A stretch of DNA of 64,000 nucleotides from Shewanella acanthi. GTDB taxonomy: Bacteria; Pseudomonadota; Gammaproteobacteria; Enterobacterales; Shewanellaceae. How positions within the stretch are numbered: position 1 is the first letter of the stretch; the number at the start of each line of letters is the position of its first letter. Below the pieces are notes generated by a model. That model was not told the DNA's origin. It saw nothing but the letters and a program-made list of their open reading frames with translations, and made no database searches. Positions 29,121 to 39,280 of the stretch are shown piece by piece. The position numbers were made by a program, and so were the translations under genes. The stretch is from NCBI RefSeq assembly GCF_019457475.1, contig NZ_CP080413.1, positions 1,736,001 through 1,800,000 of the forward strand, given 5' to 3'.

Positions 29121-30419
29121 TCACTTAAGGCTGTTTACACGCAGGGCAACGGCATTTTTATGGGCGTCGAGCAGCTCGTTACTGGCGAGTGTCATTACGG
29201 TTTGCGCAAGGCCCATCAGGCCATCGGCGGATAATTCCTGCACCGTAAAGCGGCGGCTAAAGTCGGCCAGTGACAGGCTGGATACCGCGCGGCTGTAGCC
29301 GTAAGTTGGTAGCACATGGTTAGTGCCACTGGCGTAATCGCCAACGGATTCCGGTGTATAGGCGCCTAAAAAGACTGAGCCTGCGGCGCGGATATCCTTC
29401 AACACTTCGCGGGGCTCGCGGGTCTGAATAATTAAGTGTTCAGGCCCATATTGGTTTGAGACCTTGGCTGCATCCTTCATCGAATCGACAATAATAGTGC
29501 GGCTGCATTTAAGCGCGGTGGCGGCAATTTCTCTTCGTGGCAATGCTGCTAATTGCACCTCTATGGCTTGATTAACCTTTTCAGCGATATCCTTGGAATC
29601 CGTCACTAAAATCACCTGAGAGTCGGCGCCATGTTCAGCTTGGGATAACAGATCGGCGGCAATAAAATCGCAATTAGCGTCGCCATCGGCAATGACTAAC
29701 ACTTCGGACGGCCCCGCTGGCATATCGATAGACACAGTGCAGCGGCCATCCTGCGACACTAAGCGTTTGGCTTCTGTCACGTAGCGATTACCTGGGCCAA
29801 AAATCTTATCGACACTGGGAACGGTTTCTGTGCCAAAGGCAAGCGCCGCAATCGCCTGAGCACCGCCAACCTGATAAATCTCGTTAATGCCACACTCGCT
29901 TGCGGCATAGATAATGGCATCGTTAATCGGTGGCGGGCTGACTAGCACGCGTTTATCACAACCTGCAATTTTGGCAGGTAGCGCCAGCATCATCACTGTG
30001 GAGATTAGCGGAGCGCTGCCACCAGGAATATAAAGACCCACCTTTTCAATCGGTTCACTGCGAAGCTCGCAGCGCACGCCGCTTTGGGTTTCAATATCGA
30101 TGGGTCGAAACTGCTGCGCGCTGTGAAAGGCACTGATGTTGGCCATAGCTTGATTGATTGCCTCTTTAAGTGCCGCAGGCACACGTTCAACGGCGAGCTG
30201 AATTTGCGCATCGGTTAATCGCAGCTCCTTGGCACTGGCGCTCTTTACCCCATCGAATTTTTGGTTAAATTCCATTAATGCCGCATCGCCACGGGTCACG
30301 ACCGCATCGATAATGGCGCGCACACTCTGCTCCAGACCACTATCGCCAATCAGCGGCGAGCGGCTTAGTGCGGCCTTTTGCTCTGTGCTTTTCAGTTCTG
30401 CCCAAGTGATGATATCCAT
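29121..30419 (-). CDS. hisD: Histidinol dehydrogenase
   Basis: Zinc enzyme that makes the last two NAD-dependent oxidations from histidinol to histidine. 432 residues, near the 434 of E. coli. Typical blocks are EKVGLYIPGGSAPLIST, QVGGAQAIAALAFGT, KIFGPGNRYVTEAKR, SIDMPAGPSEVLV and LSQAEHGADSQV with zinc and catalytic residues. It starts 3 bases after the hisG stop. Confidence 0.98.
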   Translation of the reverse strand: MDIITWAELKSTEQKAALSRSPLIGDSGLEQSVRAIIDAVVTRGDAALMEFNQKFDGVKSASAKELRLTDAQIQLAVERVPAALKEAINQAMANISAFHSAQQFRPIDIETQSGVRCELRSEPIEKVGLYIPGGSAPLISTVMMLALPAKIAGCDKRVLVSPPPINDAIIYAASECGINEIYQVGGAQAIAALAFGTETVPSVDKIFGPGNRYVTEAKRLVSQDGRCTVSIDMPAGPSEVLVIADGDANCDFIAADLLSQAEHGADSQVILVTDSKDIAEKVNQAIEVQLAALPRREIAATALKCSRTIIVDSMKDAAKVSNQYGPEHLIIQTREPREVLKDIRAAGSVFLGAYTPESVGDYASGTNHVLPTYGYSRAVSSLSLADFSRRFTVQELSADGLMGLAQTVMTLASNELLDAHKNAVALRVNSLK

Positions 30420-30422
30420 GGA

Positions 30423-31322
30423 TTACCCCATCATTTTTTCGATTGGCATTACCAGAATCGAACTGGCACCGAGGGCTGTTAATTGTTCCATGGTGTCCCA
30501 GAACAAATCTTCGGTGCTCACCGCGTGAATTGCCACACGGTTAGTGTCATCGTTCAGTGGCAGCACGGTTGGGTTTTCTGCGCCGGGCAGCAGGGCAACG
30601 ATTTGATCTAAGGTTTCGGTTGGGGCGTGAAGCAGAATGTATTTGCTCTCACGGGCGCGGATCACCCCATTTACACGGGAAAGGATTTTATCGATAAGCG
30701 CCTGTTTCGATGGACTTTGAGTTTGAGTCGATTGGATCACGCAGGCCATAGAACGGTAGATCACCTCTGTTTCGTATAAACCGTTCGCCTCTAGGGTGGC
30801 ACCCGTCGACACTAAGTCACAGATCCCATCGGCTAGCCCTGCACGCGGCGCCACTTCCACCGAGCCCTTCAACATACAATCGCGATAATTTATGCCCTTT
30901 TGGTGCATAAAACGGCGCAACAGGTTGGGGTAGGAGGTGGCAATGCGAAGTCCCTCAAGTGAGGCGGCGTCGTTATAGCGAAACTCGGTCGGCACCGCGA
31001 GGGAAAGACGGCAGGCACCAAAATCCAATTGGCGCAGTTTTACAAACTCAGCGGGTTTATTAAGCGTGATGCGCTCGATTTGTTCTTCTTCAAGCACGTT
31101 TTCTCCAATAATCCCCAAATCAACCACGCCATCCATCACGAGCCCTGGAATATCGTCGTCACGCACCCTGAGTAAATCGATGGGCATATTGTCGGCGTGG
31201 GCGATAAGGCGTTGTTCATTAATGGTAAATTTAACGCCACAACTCTTGAGTAACTGCTGGGATTCCGTCGATAAACGCCCGGACTTTTGGATGGCAATAC
31301 GTAAACGGTTCGATTCAGTCAT
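30423..31322 (-). CDS. hisG: ATP phosphoribosyltransferase (long form)
   Basis: First and feedback-controlled step of histidine synthesis, joining ATP and PRPP. From ATG 31322 the protein has 299 residues, exactly the E. coli HisG length, beginning [21 protein letters not shown] nine codons upstream is unlikely. The blocks [32 protein letters not shown] and [14 protein letters not shown] bind PRPP. The C-terminal PII-like regulatory domain (about 225-299, [14 protein letters not shown]...) marks the long, HisZ-independent form. It is the first structural gene, downstream of the hisL attenuator. Confidence 0.98.
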   Translation of the reverse strand: MTESNRLRIAIQKSGRLSTESQQLLKSCGVKFTINEQRLIAHADNMPIDLLRVRDDDIPGLVMDGVVDLGIIGENVLEEEQIERITLNKPAEFVKLRQLDFGACRLSLAVPTEFRYNDAASLEGLRIATSYPNLLRRFMHQKGINYRDCMLKGSVEVAPRAGLADGICDLVSTGATLEANGLYETEVIYRSMACVIQSTQTQSPSKQALIDKILSRVNGVIRARESKYILLHAPTETLDQIVALLPGAENPTVLPLNDDTNRVAIHAVSTEDLFWDTMEQLTALGASSILVMPIEKMMG

Positions 31323-31488
31323 AGTGTGTATCTCGCTTAAAATTGACAAAATTTAGTGATCCAAAATTGCATGTTGTAACTGGTATCTATCAGTCTAATT
31401 GGGCGTTTATCTAAACTAACCTATTGAAATTAAATAGTCTTGATTAATTTACTCATCGAGCAACTACAAAAATAAACAGCCTAAAAGC

Positions 31489-31520
31489 AAAAACCCCCGG
31501 AATTCCTTCCAGGGGTTTTT
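31489..31520 (-). promoter_or_regulatory. his operon attenuator terminator
   Basis: The stem AAAAACCCC/GGGGTTTTT with an inner GGAA/TTCC pair, read on the minus strand, is followed by TTTTTGCTTTTA. It lies between the His-rich leader ORF and hisG. In the E. coli model, stalling of ribosomes at His codons prevents formation of this terminator when histidyl-tRNA is low. The stretch 31521-31580 has CCGGAAGG and CCTCCGG segments that could form the competing hairpins. Confidence 0.9.
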
Positions 31521-31580
31521 GATCGGGATTGGATCAGTCCACCGGAAGGGTACAGTCCTCCGGCAGTGAGCGTCCGAAGG

Positions 31581-31631
31581 CTACCGCATATAATGGTGAT
31601 GATGGTGGATAGCGTTCAGAATAGGGCTCAT
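31581..31631 (-). CDS. hisL: his operon leader peptide
   Basis: A 16-codon ORF on the minus strand, MSPILNAIHHHHHYMR, with five consecutive histidine codons. It is preceded by the purine-rich stretch AAAAGAGAC, and the attenuator terminator and hisG follow. E. coli HisL is also 16 residues with seven His in a row, so the control logic is the same though the sequence around the His run differs. Confidence 0.92.
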   Translation of the reverse strand: MSPILNAIHHHHHYMR

Positions 31632-32251
31632 ATATCTGTCTCTTTTCGTGGTTTTGCAATCAATATTTTTTGATCGCTATGAAATCGTTTGGATGAATAC
31701 AAATCCATCAAATGTATTTTTAAGCTAACTGCTTTACGCCGCCTTTGCAATAGCTATTTTGATCTAATTTAGAATATTTATGCGTTTGGGATTTAAATAG
31801 GTTCTAGGTCGATGTTAGGAAGAACCAGAGCAAATTTAGCGTCAGTTAAGGAAAATGTGGTGTCAGGCGAGATAAAAAACGCTGGTTCATTTTTTCATGA
31901 CATTGGCGAATAAAAGTCGCTGATTTTTACGTGCAGAAACCTCAACATGAGTGCCGATTAACTCTACTTAGCAAGTGTTCCCATTTGATGGGGTATGAAG
32001 CATTCAATTCGCTACCTACTGGTGATTTGTATATTAAATTCAATTAATTCAAAAAGTTAGAATTATGGTGTGACGATAACTTTATTGCAACGGTTGAGGA
32101 ACATCCCGAATAGATATTTGCTAAGTGCGGGGTGAACCACTCAAATATTATTGGAGTGAGGTACCTATTTTTGAGGTGAACGTGCTTTGGATACATAAAC
32201 ATCACTAATAATTTTAATGGCTTATTCTTCTATTGTTTAATCCAGATAAAC
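31632..32251. other. Long intergenic region between hisL and the Lrp-type regulator
   Basis: 620 AT-rich bases. The his promoter must be at the left end, but I could not assign -35/-10 with confidence. I recognised no gene, RNA or repeat in the rest. It borders the segment that may be acquired. Confidence 0.5.
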
Positions 32252-32719
32252 TTACTTTATTGGTAAAGCTGTCGTGTATTTGATTTGTTCCATCGCAAAG
32301 CTTGACGTGACCTCTGCAATGTTCACTTTTGCGACTAACTTTTTGTAGAACACGTCAAATGAGGACATGTCTGGGACAATAACTTTAAGCATGTAGTCGT
32401 AGATCCCACTTAATCGATAAAATTCAACAACCTCGTCGAATGATGCAGCGTGTTCTGCGAACTTTTCTAGCCATGTAGACTCATGATTAGATGTTTTAAT
32501 CATGACGACAACGACCAAATCTAATCCGATATTTTGAGGCTTTAGTAAAGCAACACGTTTAGAAATAATATTTTGTTGCTCTAGCCTTTGAATTCTCTTC
32601 CAGCAAGGCGTTGTGGTTAATGCGACTCGTTCGGCGATTTCTGAGACAGATAGAGTGCAGTCTTGCTGCAACATTTTTAGAATTGCCTTGTCGGTCTTGT
32701 CGAGAGATGTATTTTTCAT
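32252..32719 (-). CDS. Lrp/AsnC family transcriptional regulator
   Basis: A 155-residue DNA-binding regulator. The N-terminal winged helix-turn-helix (about 5-60: LDKTDKAILKMLQQDCTLSVSEIAERVAL, shown in part) ends in the family motif TPCWKRIQRLEQ. The C-terminal RAM/AsnC domain (about 70-150) includes FYRLSGIYDYMLKVIV, which forms the effector site. It is divergent from a cysteine-synthase-like gene with a 127-base spacer between this start and the ATG at 32847. Lrp-type regulators beside amino-acid enzymes usually control the neighbour in response to its substrate; here cysteine or a related amino acid is a reasonable guess. Confidence 0.9.
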   Translation of the reverse strand: MKNTSLDKTDKAILKMLQQDCTLSVSEIAERVALTTTPCWKRIQRLEQQNIISKRVALLKPQNIGLDLVVVVMIKTSNHESTWLEKFAEHAASFDEVVEFYRLSGIYDYMLKVIVPDMSSFDVFYKKLVAKVNIAEVTSSFAMEQIKYTTALPIK

Positions 32720-32846
32720 TATTTAATAAAAATGTAGAAAATAATTCCATAAAATAACAGTTAACTAGGGAAAATTGAAAATTAATTTTTTAGCCGACAT
32801 GAGATCATTTTTTAACAAACCATAAACAGAAGAGATGGAGTTTGTT

Positions 32847-33845
32847 ATGAAACGGATCGGAACAAACATAAATGCAGCTGTGATATACGACGACATTACT
32901 CAAACGATTGGTCATACACCGATCGTTCGCCTTTCTAGGCTTGTAAGTGAATACGATGTTAAATGCGAGATATTAGCTAAAGTAGAGTTTTTTAATCCAG
33001 CGGGTTCCATAAAAGACCGCCCCGCAATAGCGATGATAGATGCGCTAATGGCTTCATCTAATTTCACAAATGAGACCGAAATTGTCGAAGCAACATCTGG
33101 TAATAATGGTGTCGCCTGTGCTTGGGCGTGTGCGATTAAAGGGATCCCCTTAACGATTGTGATTCCTGAGCACATGTCTATTGAGCGCAGAATGTTGATT
33201 CAGCATTATGGGGCGAAGGTAATCACAACTCCGAAAGAATTGGGAACTAAAGGAGCCATAGATTATGCCAAAAACCTGCTTTTAGAGCGACCGAATGCTG
33301 TGATGTTGGATCAATTTGCCAACGAAGCTAATCCGAAAATGCATTTTAACTCTACTGCAGAGGAGATATGGACAGACACCGATGGCAATGTAGATATCAT
33401 TGTCGCAGGTATTGGAACTGGCGGGACGATTACAGGTATTGCTAAGGCTTTAAAGGCAAGAAAGCCTAGTGTAAAAATCATTGCCGTAGAGCCTGCATCA
33501 TGCCCTGTTTTATCAAAAGGATACGCAGGGGTTCACAAAATTCAAGGGCTGAGTTCTGGCCATGTTCCTGATGTTTTAGATACCGAGATTTTAGATGAAG
33601 TCATCACAGTGACTGATGAGGATGCGATTAAATATGCACGTAAACTCGCCCGTAAAGAAAGCCTAGCGGTGGGGATTTCATCTGGAGCAGCAGCTTGTGC
33701 ATCAATACAAGTTGCATTGCGTCCAGAAAATTCGGGCAAAACGATTGTGACAATCTTAGCGGATACGGCTGAGCGTTACTTTAGCACAGAACTGTTTAAT
33801 AAAGAGCTTGTTAGTACGCACGTTTCAGCTGAAGAAATTTGCTAA
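32847..33845 (+). CDS. Cysteine synthase / PLP-dependent beta-replacement enzyme (CysK-CBS family)
   Basis: A fold-type II PLP enzyme of 332 residues. ATG 32847 has ribosome site GGAG six bases upstream; ATG 32835 is in frame but badly placed. The PLP lysine is in NPAGSIKDRPA, the substrate loop is EATSGNNG, the phosphate loop GIGTGGTITG, and the cofactor serine region VGISSGAA. These are shared by CysK, CysM and cystathionine beta-synthase, so the exact reaction (O-acetylserine sulfhydrylase, CBS or cysteine desulfhydrase) cannot be fixed. It stands apart from the usual sulfur genes and is divergent from an Lrp-type regulator. The pair looks more AT-rich than the his genes, which suggests acquisition. 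Confidence 0.85.
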   Translation: MKRIGTNINAAVIYDDITQTIGHTPIVRLSRLVSEYDVKCEILAKVEFFNPAGSIKDRPAIAMIDALMASSNFTNETEIVEATSGNNGVACAWACAIKGIPLTIVIPEHMSIERRMLIQHYGAKVITTPKELGTKGAIDYAKNLLLERPNAVMLDQFANEANPKMHFNSTAEEIWTDTDGNVDIIVAGIGTGGTITGIAKALKARKPSVKIIAVEPASCPVLSKGYAGVHKIQGLSSGHVPDVLDTEILDEVITVTDEDAIKYARKLARKESLAVGISSGAAACASIQVALRPENSGKTIVTILADTAERYFSTELFNKELVSTHVSAEEIC

Positions 33846-33866
33846 ATTAACTCGCCAGCACCCAAT

Positions 33867-33903
33867 CTGACAGTATCACCATTTTTAATGGTGATACTGT
33901 CAG
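33867..33903 (+). repeat. Perfect 17-bp inverted repeat
   Basis: CTGACAGTATCACCATT (33867-33883) is repeated as its exact complement at 33887-33903 with a 3-base loop. It lies 22 bases after the cysteine-synthase-like gene. No T-tract follows on the plus strand. It may stabilise or end the transcript, or be a remnant of a mobile sequence. Confidence 0.8.
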
Positions 33904-33997
33904 TGATCTCAAATTTGTACGCGCTTGAACCTGAGCTAATGACTGCCCATTGTTAGGGTATCAGTGTCAGTTTGATAGATGCTTTTTACCCCTAACC

Positions 33998-34237
33998 CTA
34001 ACCTTTTCCATTCAGTAACTTAGCGGTTGGTGTTTTGCTAGCCGCATATTTTCCTAGATGGGTTTGTTCAGTGTTGAAATCCCCTAATATGGGTGGACAT
34101 CTTTCTGGCATGTCTGCATTGTACCGAGCAATGTTTGCGGTATCTGACCTGATCAAATTCAATAAAATGGTTTTGTGAAAACGTTTGCAGAACCCATTCG
34201 TTTGCGGATACGGTTTGTTTAGGGCGTTAAAGAGACC
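33998..34237 (-). pseudogene. IS481-like transposase remnant (integrase core C-terminus)
   Basis: Reading the minus strand from about 34237 to the TAG at 33998 gives one open frame with PYPQTNGFCKRFHKTILLN, then a degraded middle, then NTEQTHLGKYAASKTPTAKLL. This matches the end of the rve/DDE domain of IS481-type transposases (PQTNG.CERFHKT ... YN.ERTHQGK...G.TP...LL.G). The upstream part of the gene is gone (an in-frame TGA precedes it) and no terminal repeats were seen. It is a fossil, not an active element. Confidence 0.75.
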
Positions 34238-34293
34238 AATGAAGTCAGTGACTCACAGAATTACCGTTTGTAACTTGCTTAATATTCATTGAG

Positions 34294-35433
34294 TTAGGCG
34301 AAAACTTCAACGCGATTACGGCCATTATGCTTCGCTTGATAGAGCGCAGTATCGGCTTGTTTAACCAGATGCTGTAAATCGAAGTTCTGACTGCTGTGGG
34401 CTATCCCTAAGCTACAGGTAAATTGAATCGGTTGTTGCTGAAAATGAAACTCGCATTGCTCAATCTTTTGTCTTAGTTTATCCGCAATTTTAGCAGCAAT
34501 GTCACCTGTGGTGTGGGGCAATAGTAGTACAAACTCTTCGCCACCAATACGTGAGAATAAATCATCTTTGCGGATATTTTGGCTAATTAATCTGCTAAAA
34601 GATTGGAGCACAAAATCACCCGCGTCATGGCCATAGCGATCGTTAATTTGTTTGAAGTGGTCAATGTCTAACATGATCAAAGACACAGTTTCATGTTTGG
34701 ATAACTGCATTGCTATGGATGCTTCTAGACCACGGCGATTGAGCACATTGGTTAATGGATCCCGCTGTGACTGCAGGGTAATTCGCTGTTTATCTTGGGT
34801 CAGAACAGAGGTGATAAATCCGATACTGACTAGAAAGAAGGTCAGAGTACCTGTCAGCATGGGTAAGCGATAGGCTAACGTTTGCTCGGGGTAAAGCCAT
34901 CCCCCCGCCAGTTGAACAATGGATGCACATAACTCTACGCCAATGGCGATGAGGATCAGGATAAGTCCGGTATCACGCTCTTGTCTTGCGGACTGGTTTA
35001 GTAACTGTTTTAGTATATAAAATCCTGCAATATCAATGGGAAGTGAATATAAGGAAACAAAGTCATAAAACGCTATCTGTTGGTTTAGCATCAACATCCA
35101 AATCAGGGCGATGCCTGAAAAAACGCTTACACCATTGGCTAGTGCAGGATGCGGTGCCAGTGCATTAATCGCCATAAAAATACACCAATGGGTAAGAATA
35201 TAGGTCAGGACATTGAAATGCAGACTTAATGGCGCCAAATCGGTTTCTATCAGCCAAACACCTACCCATGAGAGGGTATTAAAACCAAAAAACCACAAAA
35301 AGTATTGCACTGAGCTTTTGTTGGTAGCCGTTTGCAGGGCGCGTTTGCAAAGAAAAATAAACGCCAAATTGATTAAGAACACCACTAAGTAAAAGTAATG
35401 TGTATAGAGAAGGGCCAATGGGAATGCCGTCAT
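34294..35433 (-). CDS. Membrane-bound diguanylate cyclase (GGDEF)
   Basis: A 379-residue protein. The N-terminal half (about 1-205) has six or seven hydrophobic helices with no recognised sensor domain. The C-terminal GGDEF domain (about 215-379) begins RDPLTNVLNRRGLE and has LDIDHFKQINDRYGHDAGD for Mg-GTP and the active-site motif GGEEF. The inhibitory site RKDD (RxxD) lies five residues before GGEEF, so product inhibition by cyclic-di-GMP is expected. The domain ends ADTALYQAKHNGRNRV. No EAL domain is present. It is a single gene on the minus strand. Confidence 0.95.
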   Translation of the reverse strand: MTAFPLALLYTHYFYLVVFLINLAFIFLCKRALQTATNKSSVQYFLWFFGFNTLSWVGVWLIETDLAPLSLHFNVLTYILTHWCIFMAINALAPHPALANGVSVFSGIALIWMLMLNQQIAFYDFVSLYSLPIDIAGFYILKQLLNQSARQERDTGLILILIAIGVELCASIVQLAGGWLYPEQTLAYRLPMLTGTLTFFLVSIGFITSVLTQDKQRITLQSQRDPLTNVLNRRGLEASIAMQLSKHETVSLIMLDIDHFKQINDRYGHDAGDFVLQSFSRLISQNIRKDDLFSRIGGEEFVLLLPHTTGDIAAKIADKLRQKIEQCEFHFQQQPIQFTCSLGIAHSSQNFDLQHLVKQADTALYQAKHNGRNRVEVFA

Positions 35434-35809
35434 TTCGAAAATTGCTTAGTGCTTAGATTGAAAATTGATACATATTTTAACAGTGTTACTTAACCATAAC
35501 AAATTCATGGATTAATTTGATAGGCAATGATTGTGTACACTTAAAATAAATCCTAATTTTGAATTGTGATTTGTTGAGCGATGTATTGAGTATTTCCAGT
35601 ATTGCATGATGGAATACTACGGTTTTGCTGTAGGATGAAGCCCGCAATCATACGCCTAAATCCCGCAATAATTTTTCGTTAAATTGTTTCACCATAAGTA
35701 GAATCTTTTTTAAGGATACCTTCTAGTAATTACTGCTTGTGCTAATAGGTCATTTCAATAAGACTGCTTATCCCTGTGTTTTACTACTTTCATTGGACAC
35801 TCTTTACCC
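35434..35809. other. Intergenic region between divergent diguanylate cyclase and helicase genes
   Basis: 376 AT-rich bases that must carry both promoters. I saw no clear operator, RNA or small gene. Confidence 0.5.
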
Positions 35810-37813
35810 TTGACTCGCTCTCGACATCCCTATCCCAAACCAAGCCAAAGCCCATCCCTTAAACAGGGGATGCCTTCGCGCAGTCGATTAGCAAGCGAGG
35901 TGCTGCGCGCTTTTGCTGCCGATGGTGTACTGGCAAATCATATTCAGGGCTTTAGTGCCCGCCAGAGTCAGGTGGAGATGGCAGGCATTATCAGTGAGGC
36001 GATTGCTAACAAAGGCAATGCGATTATTGAGGCGGGCACAGGGGTCGGTAAGACGTTTGCGTATTTAATTCCTGCGTTATTAAGTGGTAAGCAAGTGATC
36101 GTCAGCACCGGCAGTAAAAACCTACAGGAGCAATTGTTTTTAAAGGATTTACCTGCACTTACAACTATGCTCGGTATTTCCCCAAAATTAGCGCTATTAA
36201 AAGGGCGTAATAACTATCTGTGTCAGTATCGCTTAAATAGGCAAATGACAGAGGCGAGCCATATTGATTCGCGCTTGCTCGATGATTTACTCAAAATCAA
36301 TCAATGGGCGGGGATGAGTAAAGATGGCGATATTGGGGCGATAACCTCGGTGGCTGAAAATTCCCCCGCATTGCCTTTGGTAGTGAGTACGAAGGAAACC
36401 TGCCTTGGTCAGCGCTGCGATTTTTATGATGAATGCTTTACCCGCAAGGCGCGAAGCCGAGCCATGGATGCCAAGGTGATTGTTGTAAACCACCATCTAT
36501 TTTTTGCTGACAGTGTGCTTAAGGATACGGGTTTTGCCGAGCTGCTGCCCGATCCCGATGTGGTGATTTTCGATGAAGCCCATTTACTGCCCGATATCTG
36601 CGTCAGTTACTTTGGCTCGCAATTATCGAGTCGCACCATCGATGATTACCTGCAAAAGCTAATAAAGATCTATCAAACCGAGCTCAGTGATACGGAGCAA
36701 ATCGCCCAGTTTAGCCAGCGCGCTATGGTTAAGCTCAGTGATTGGCACAATTTGTTATTCTCTTATAGTGAGTCAAATAGCGAGTCGGATTGGCGGCAAT
36801 TGCTCGGCGATAAAAGCCTTGCGATGACTTCTTGGGAGTTATTAGCGCAGTTAGAAGCGCTGCAAAAACTGCTGCTCGCCCATGTGGGGCGAAGCGATGA
36901 GCTCGATGATATCGCCGTTAAACTTAGCGATATGAATCATAAGCTAATGCAGTTTATTCAGTGCGATAACCCGCAGGCGGCCTATAGCGTGGAGCTTGGC
37001 AATCGCTTTGTGGTGTTACGTATTTCGCCGATTAATATTGCCCGAGAATGCCAGCAATTGTTTGTGCCTGAAGTGAGTTGGATTTTTACTTCGGCGACCC
37101 TGCAGGTAAACTGCAGCCTTGGCCATTTTGCCAATGAGTTAGGCATTAAAGACGCCAGATCGCAGATTTTAGATAGCCCGTTCGATTACCCCCGTCAGGC
37201 GCTGTTTTGTGTGCCGCGGCAGTTGAGTAATGTAAGTAATCAACAGCAAGCCTTAAAGCAGTTGGTGGATGTTTGCGCTAAGGCGATTGAGGCGGCGCAG
37301 GGGCGAACTTTTATCCTGTTTACTAGCCATAAAATGCTCGAGCAAACCGCGATAGCACTTCGAAGTCGGGTGCAATATCCGCTACTTGTGCAAGGGCAGG
37401 CGGGTAAGCAGAGTTTGCTGACTAAATTTAGGCAACTCGGGAATGCGGTGCTGCTCGGCACCAGCAGTTTTTGGGAGGGGGTGGATGTGCGCGGCAAATT
37501 ACTAAGCTGCGTGATCATCGATAAATTGCCCTTTGTGTCTCCGGACGATCCGCTGTACCGCGCCCGCGCCGACAATATCAGTCGTCAGGGCGGCGATCCC
37601 TTCAATCAAGTGTCCCTGCCGCAGGCAATTATCGCGCTCAAACAGGGGGTAGGGCGGTTAATCCGCGATGAAAAGGACTGCGGCGTGCTGATCCTTTGCG
37701 ATAACCGCATCGTTAATCGCGCCTACGGACAGGCGTTTTTAAATTCCCTGCCACCGATGGCACGCACCCGCGATTTAGATAAGGCCTTAGCTTTCCTCAG
37801 GCAAATTCCCTAA
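35810..37813 (+). CDS. yoaA: ATP-dependent DNA helicase YoaA (DinG/XPD-like)
   Basis: A superfamily 2 helicase of up to 667 residues with an iron-sulfur cluster. In E. coli, YoaA works with HolC (DNA polymerase III chi) in repair of replication forks. Motif I is EAGTGVGKTFAYL, motif Ia VSTGSKNLQEQL, motif II DEAHLLPD and motif VI QGVGRLIRD. The four cluster cysteines appear in NNYLCQYR and ETCLGQRCDFYDECF. SSFWEGVDVRG and DKLPFVSPDDP are typical of YoaA rather than DinG. The start is uncertain: TTG 35810 gives the longest frame and ATG 35870 removes 20 residues, and neither has a good ribosome site. Confidence 0.93.
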   Translation: MTRSRHPYPKPSQSPSLKQGMPSRSRLASEVLRAFAADGVLANHIQGFSARQSQVEMAGIISEAIANKGNAIIEAGTGVGKTFAYLIPALLSGKQVIVSTGSKNLQEQLFLKDLPALTTMLGISPKLALLKGRNNYLCQYRLNRQMTEASHIDSRLLDDLLKINQWAGMSKDGDIGAITSVAENSPALPLVVSTKETCLGQRCDFYDECFTRKARSRAMDAKVIVVNHHLFFADSVLKDTGFAELLPDPDVVIFDEAHLLPDICVSYFGSQLSSRTIDDYLQKLIKIYQTELSDTEQIAQFSQRAMVKLSDWHNLLFSYSESNSESDWRQLLGDKSLAMTSWELLAQLEALQKLLLAHVGRSDELDDIAVKLSDMNHKLMQFIQCDNPQAAYSVELGNRFVVLRISPINIARECQQLFVPEVSWIFTSATLQVNCSLGHFANELGIKDARSQILDSPFDYPRQALFCVPRQLSNVSNQQQALKQLVDVCAKAIEAAQGRTFILFTSHKMLEQTAIALRSRVQYPLLVQGQAGKQSLLTKFRQLGNAVLLGTSSFWEGVDVRGKLLSCVIIDKLPFVSPDDPLYRARADNISRQGGDPFNQVSLPQAIIALKQGVGRLIRDEKDCGVLILCDNRIVNRAYGQAFLNSLPPMARTRDLDKALAFLRQIP

Positions 37814-39265
<1,452 letters not shown>

Positions 39266-39280
39266 CGGAGCTGTAATAGC

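Noticed and set aside
32060..32250. Short open frames between hisL and the Lrp-type gene
   Set aside because: All are below 30 codons with no recognisable protein; nothing supports a toxin or transposase assignment.
33988..34004. Telomere-like CCCTAACCCTAACC run
   Set aside because: Only two units, at the edge of the transposase fossil; most likely chance.
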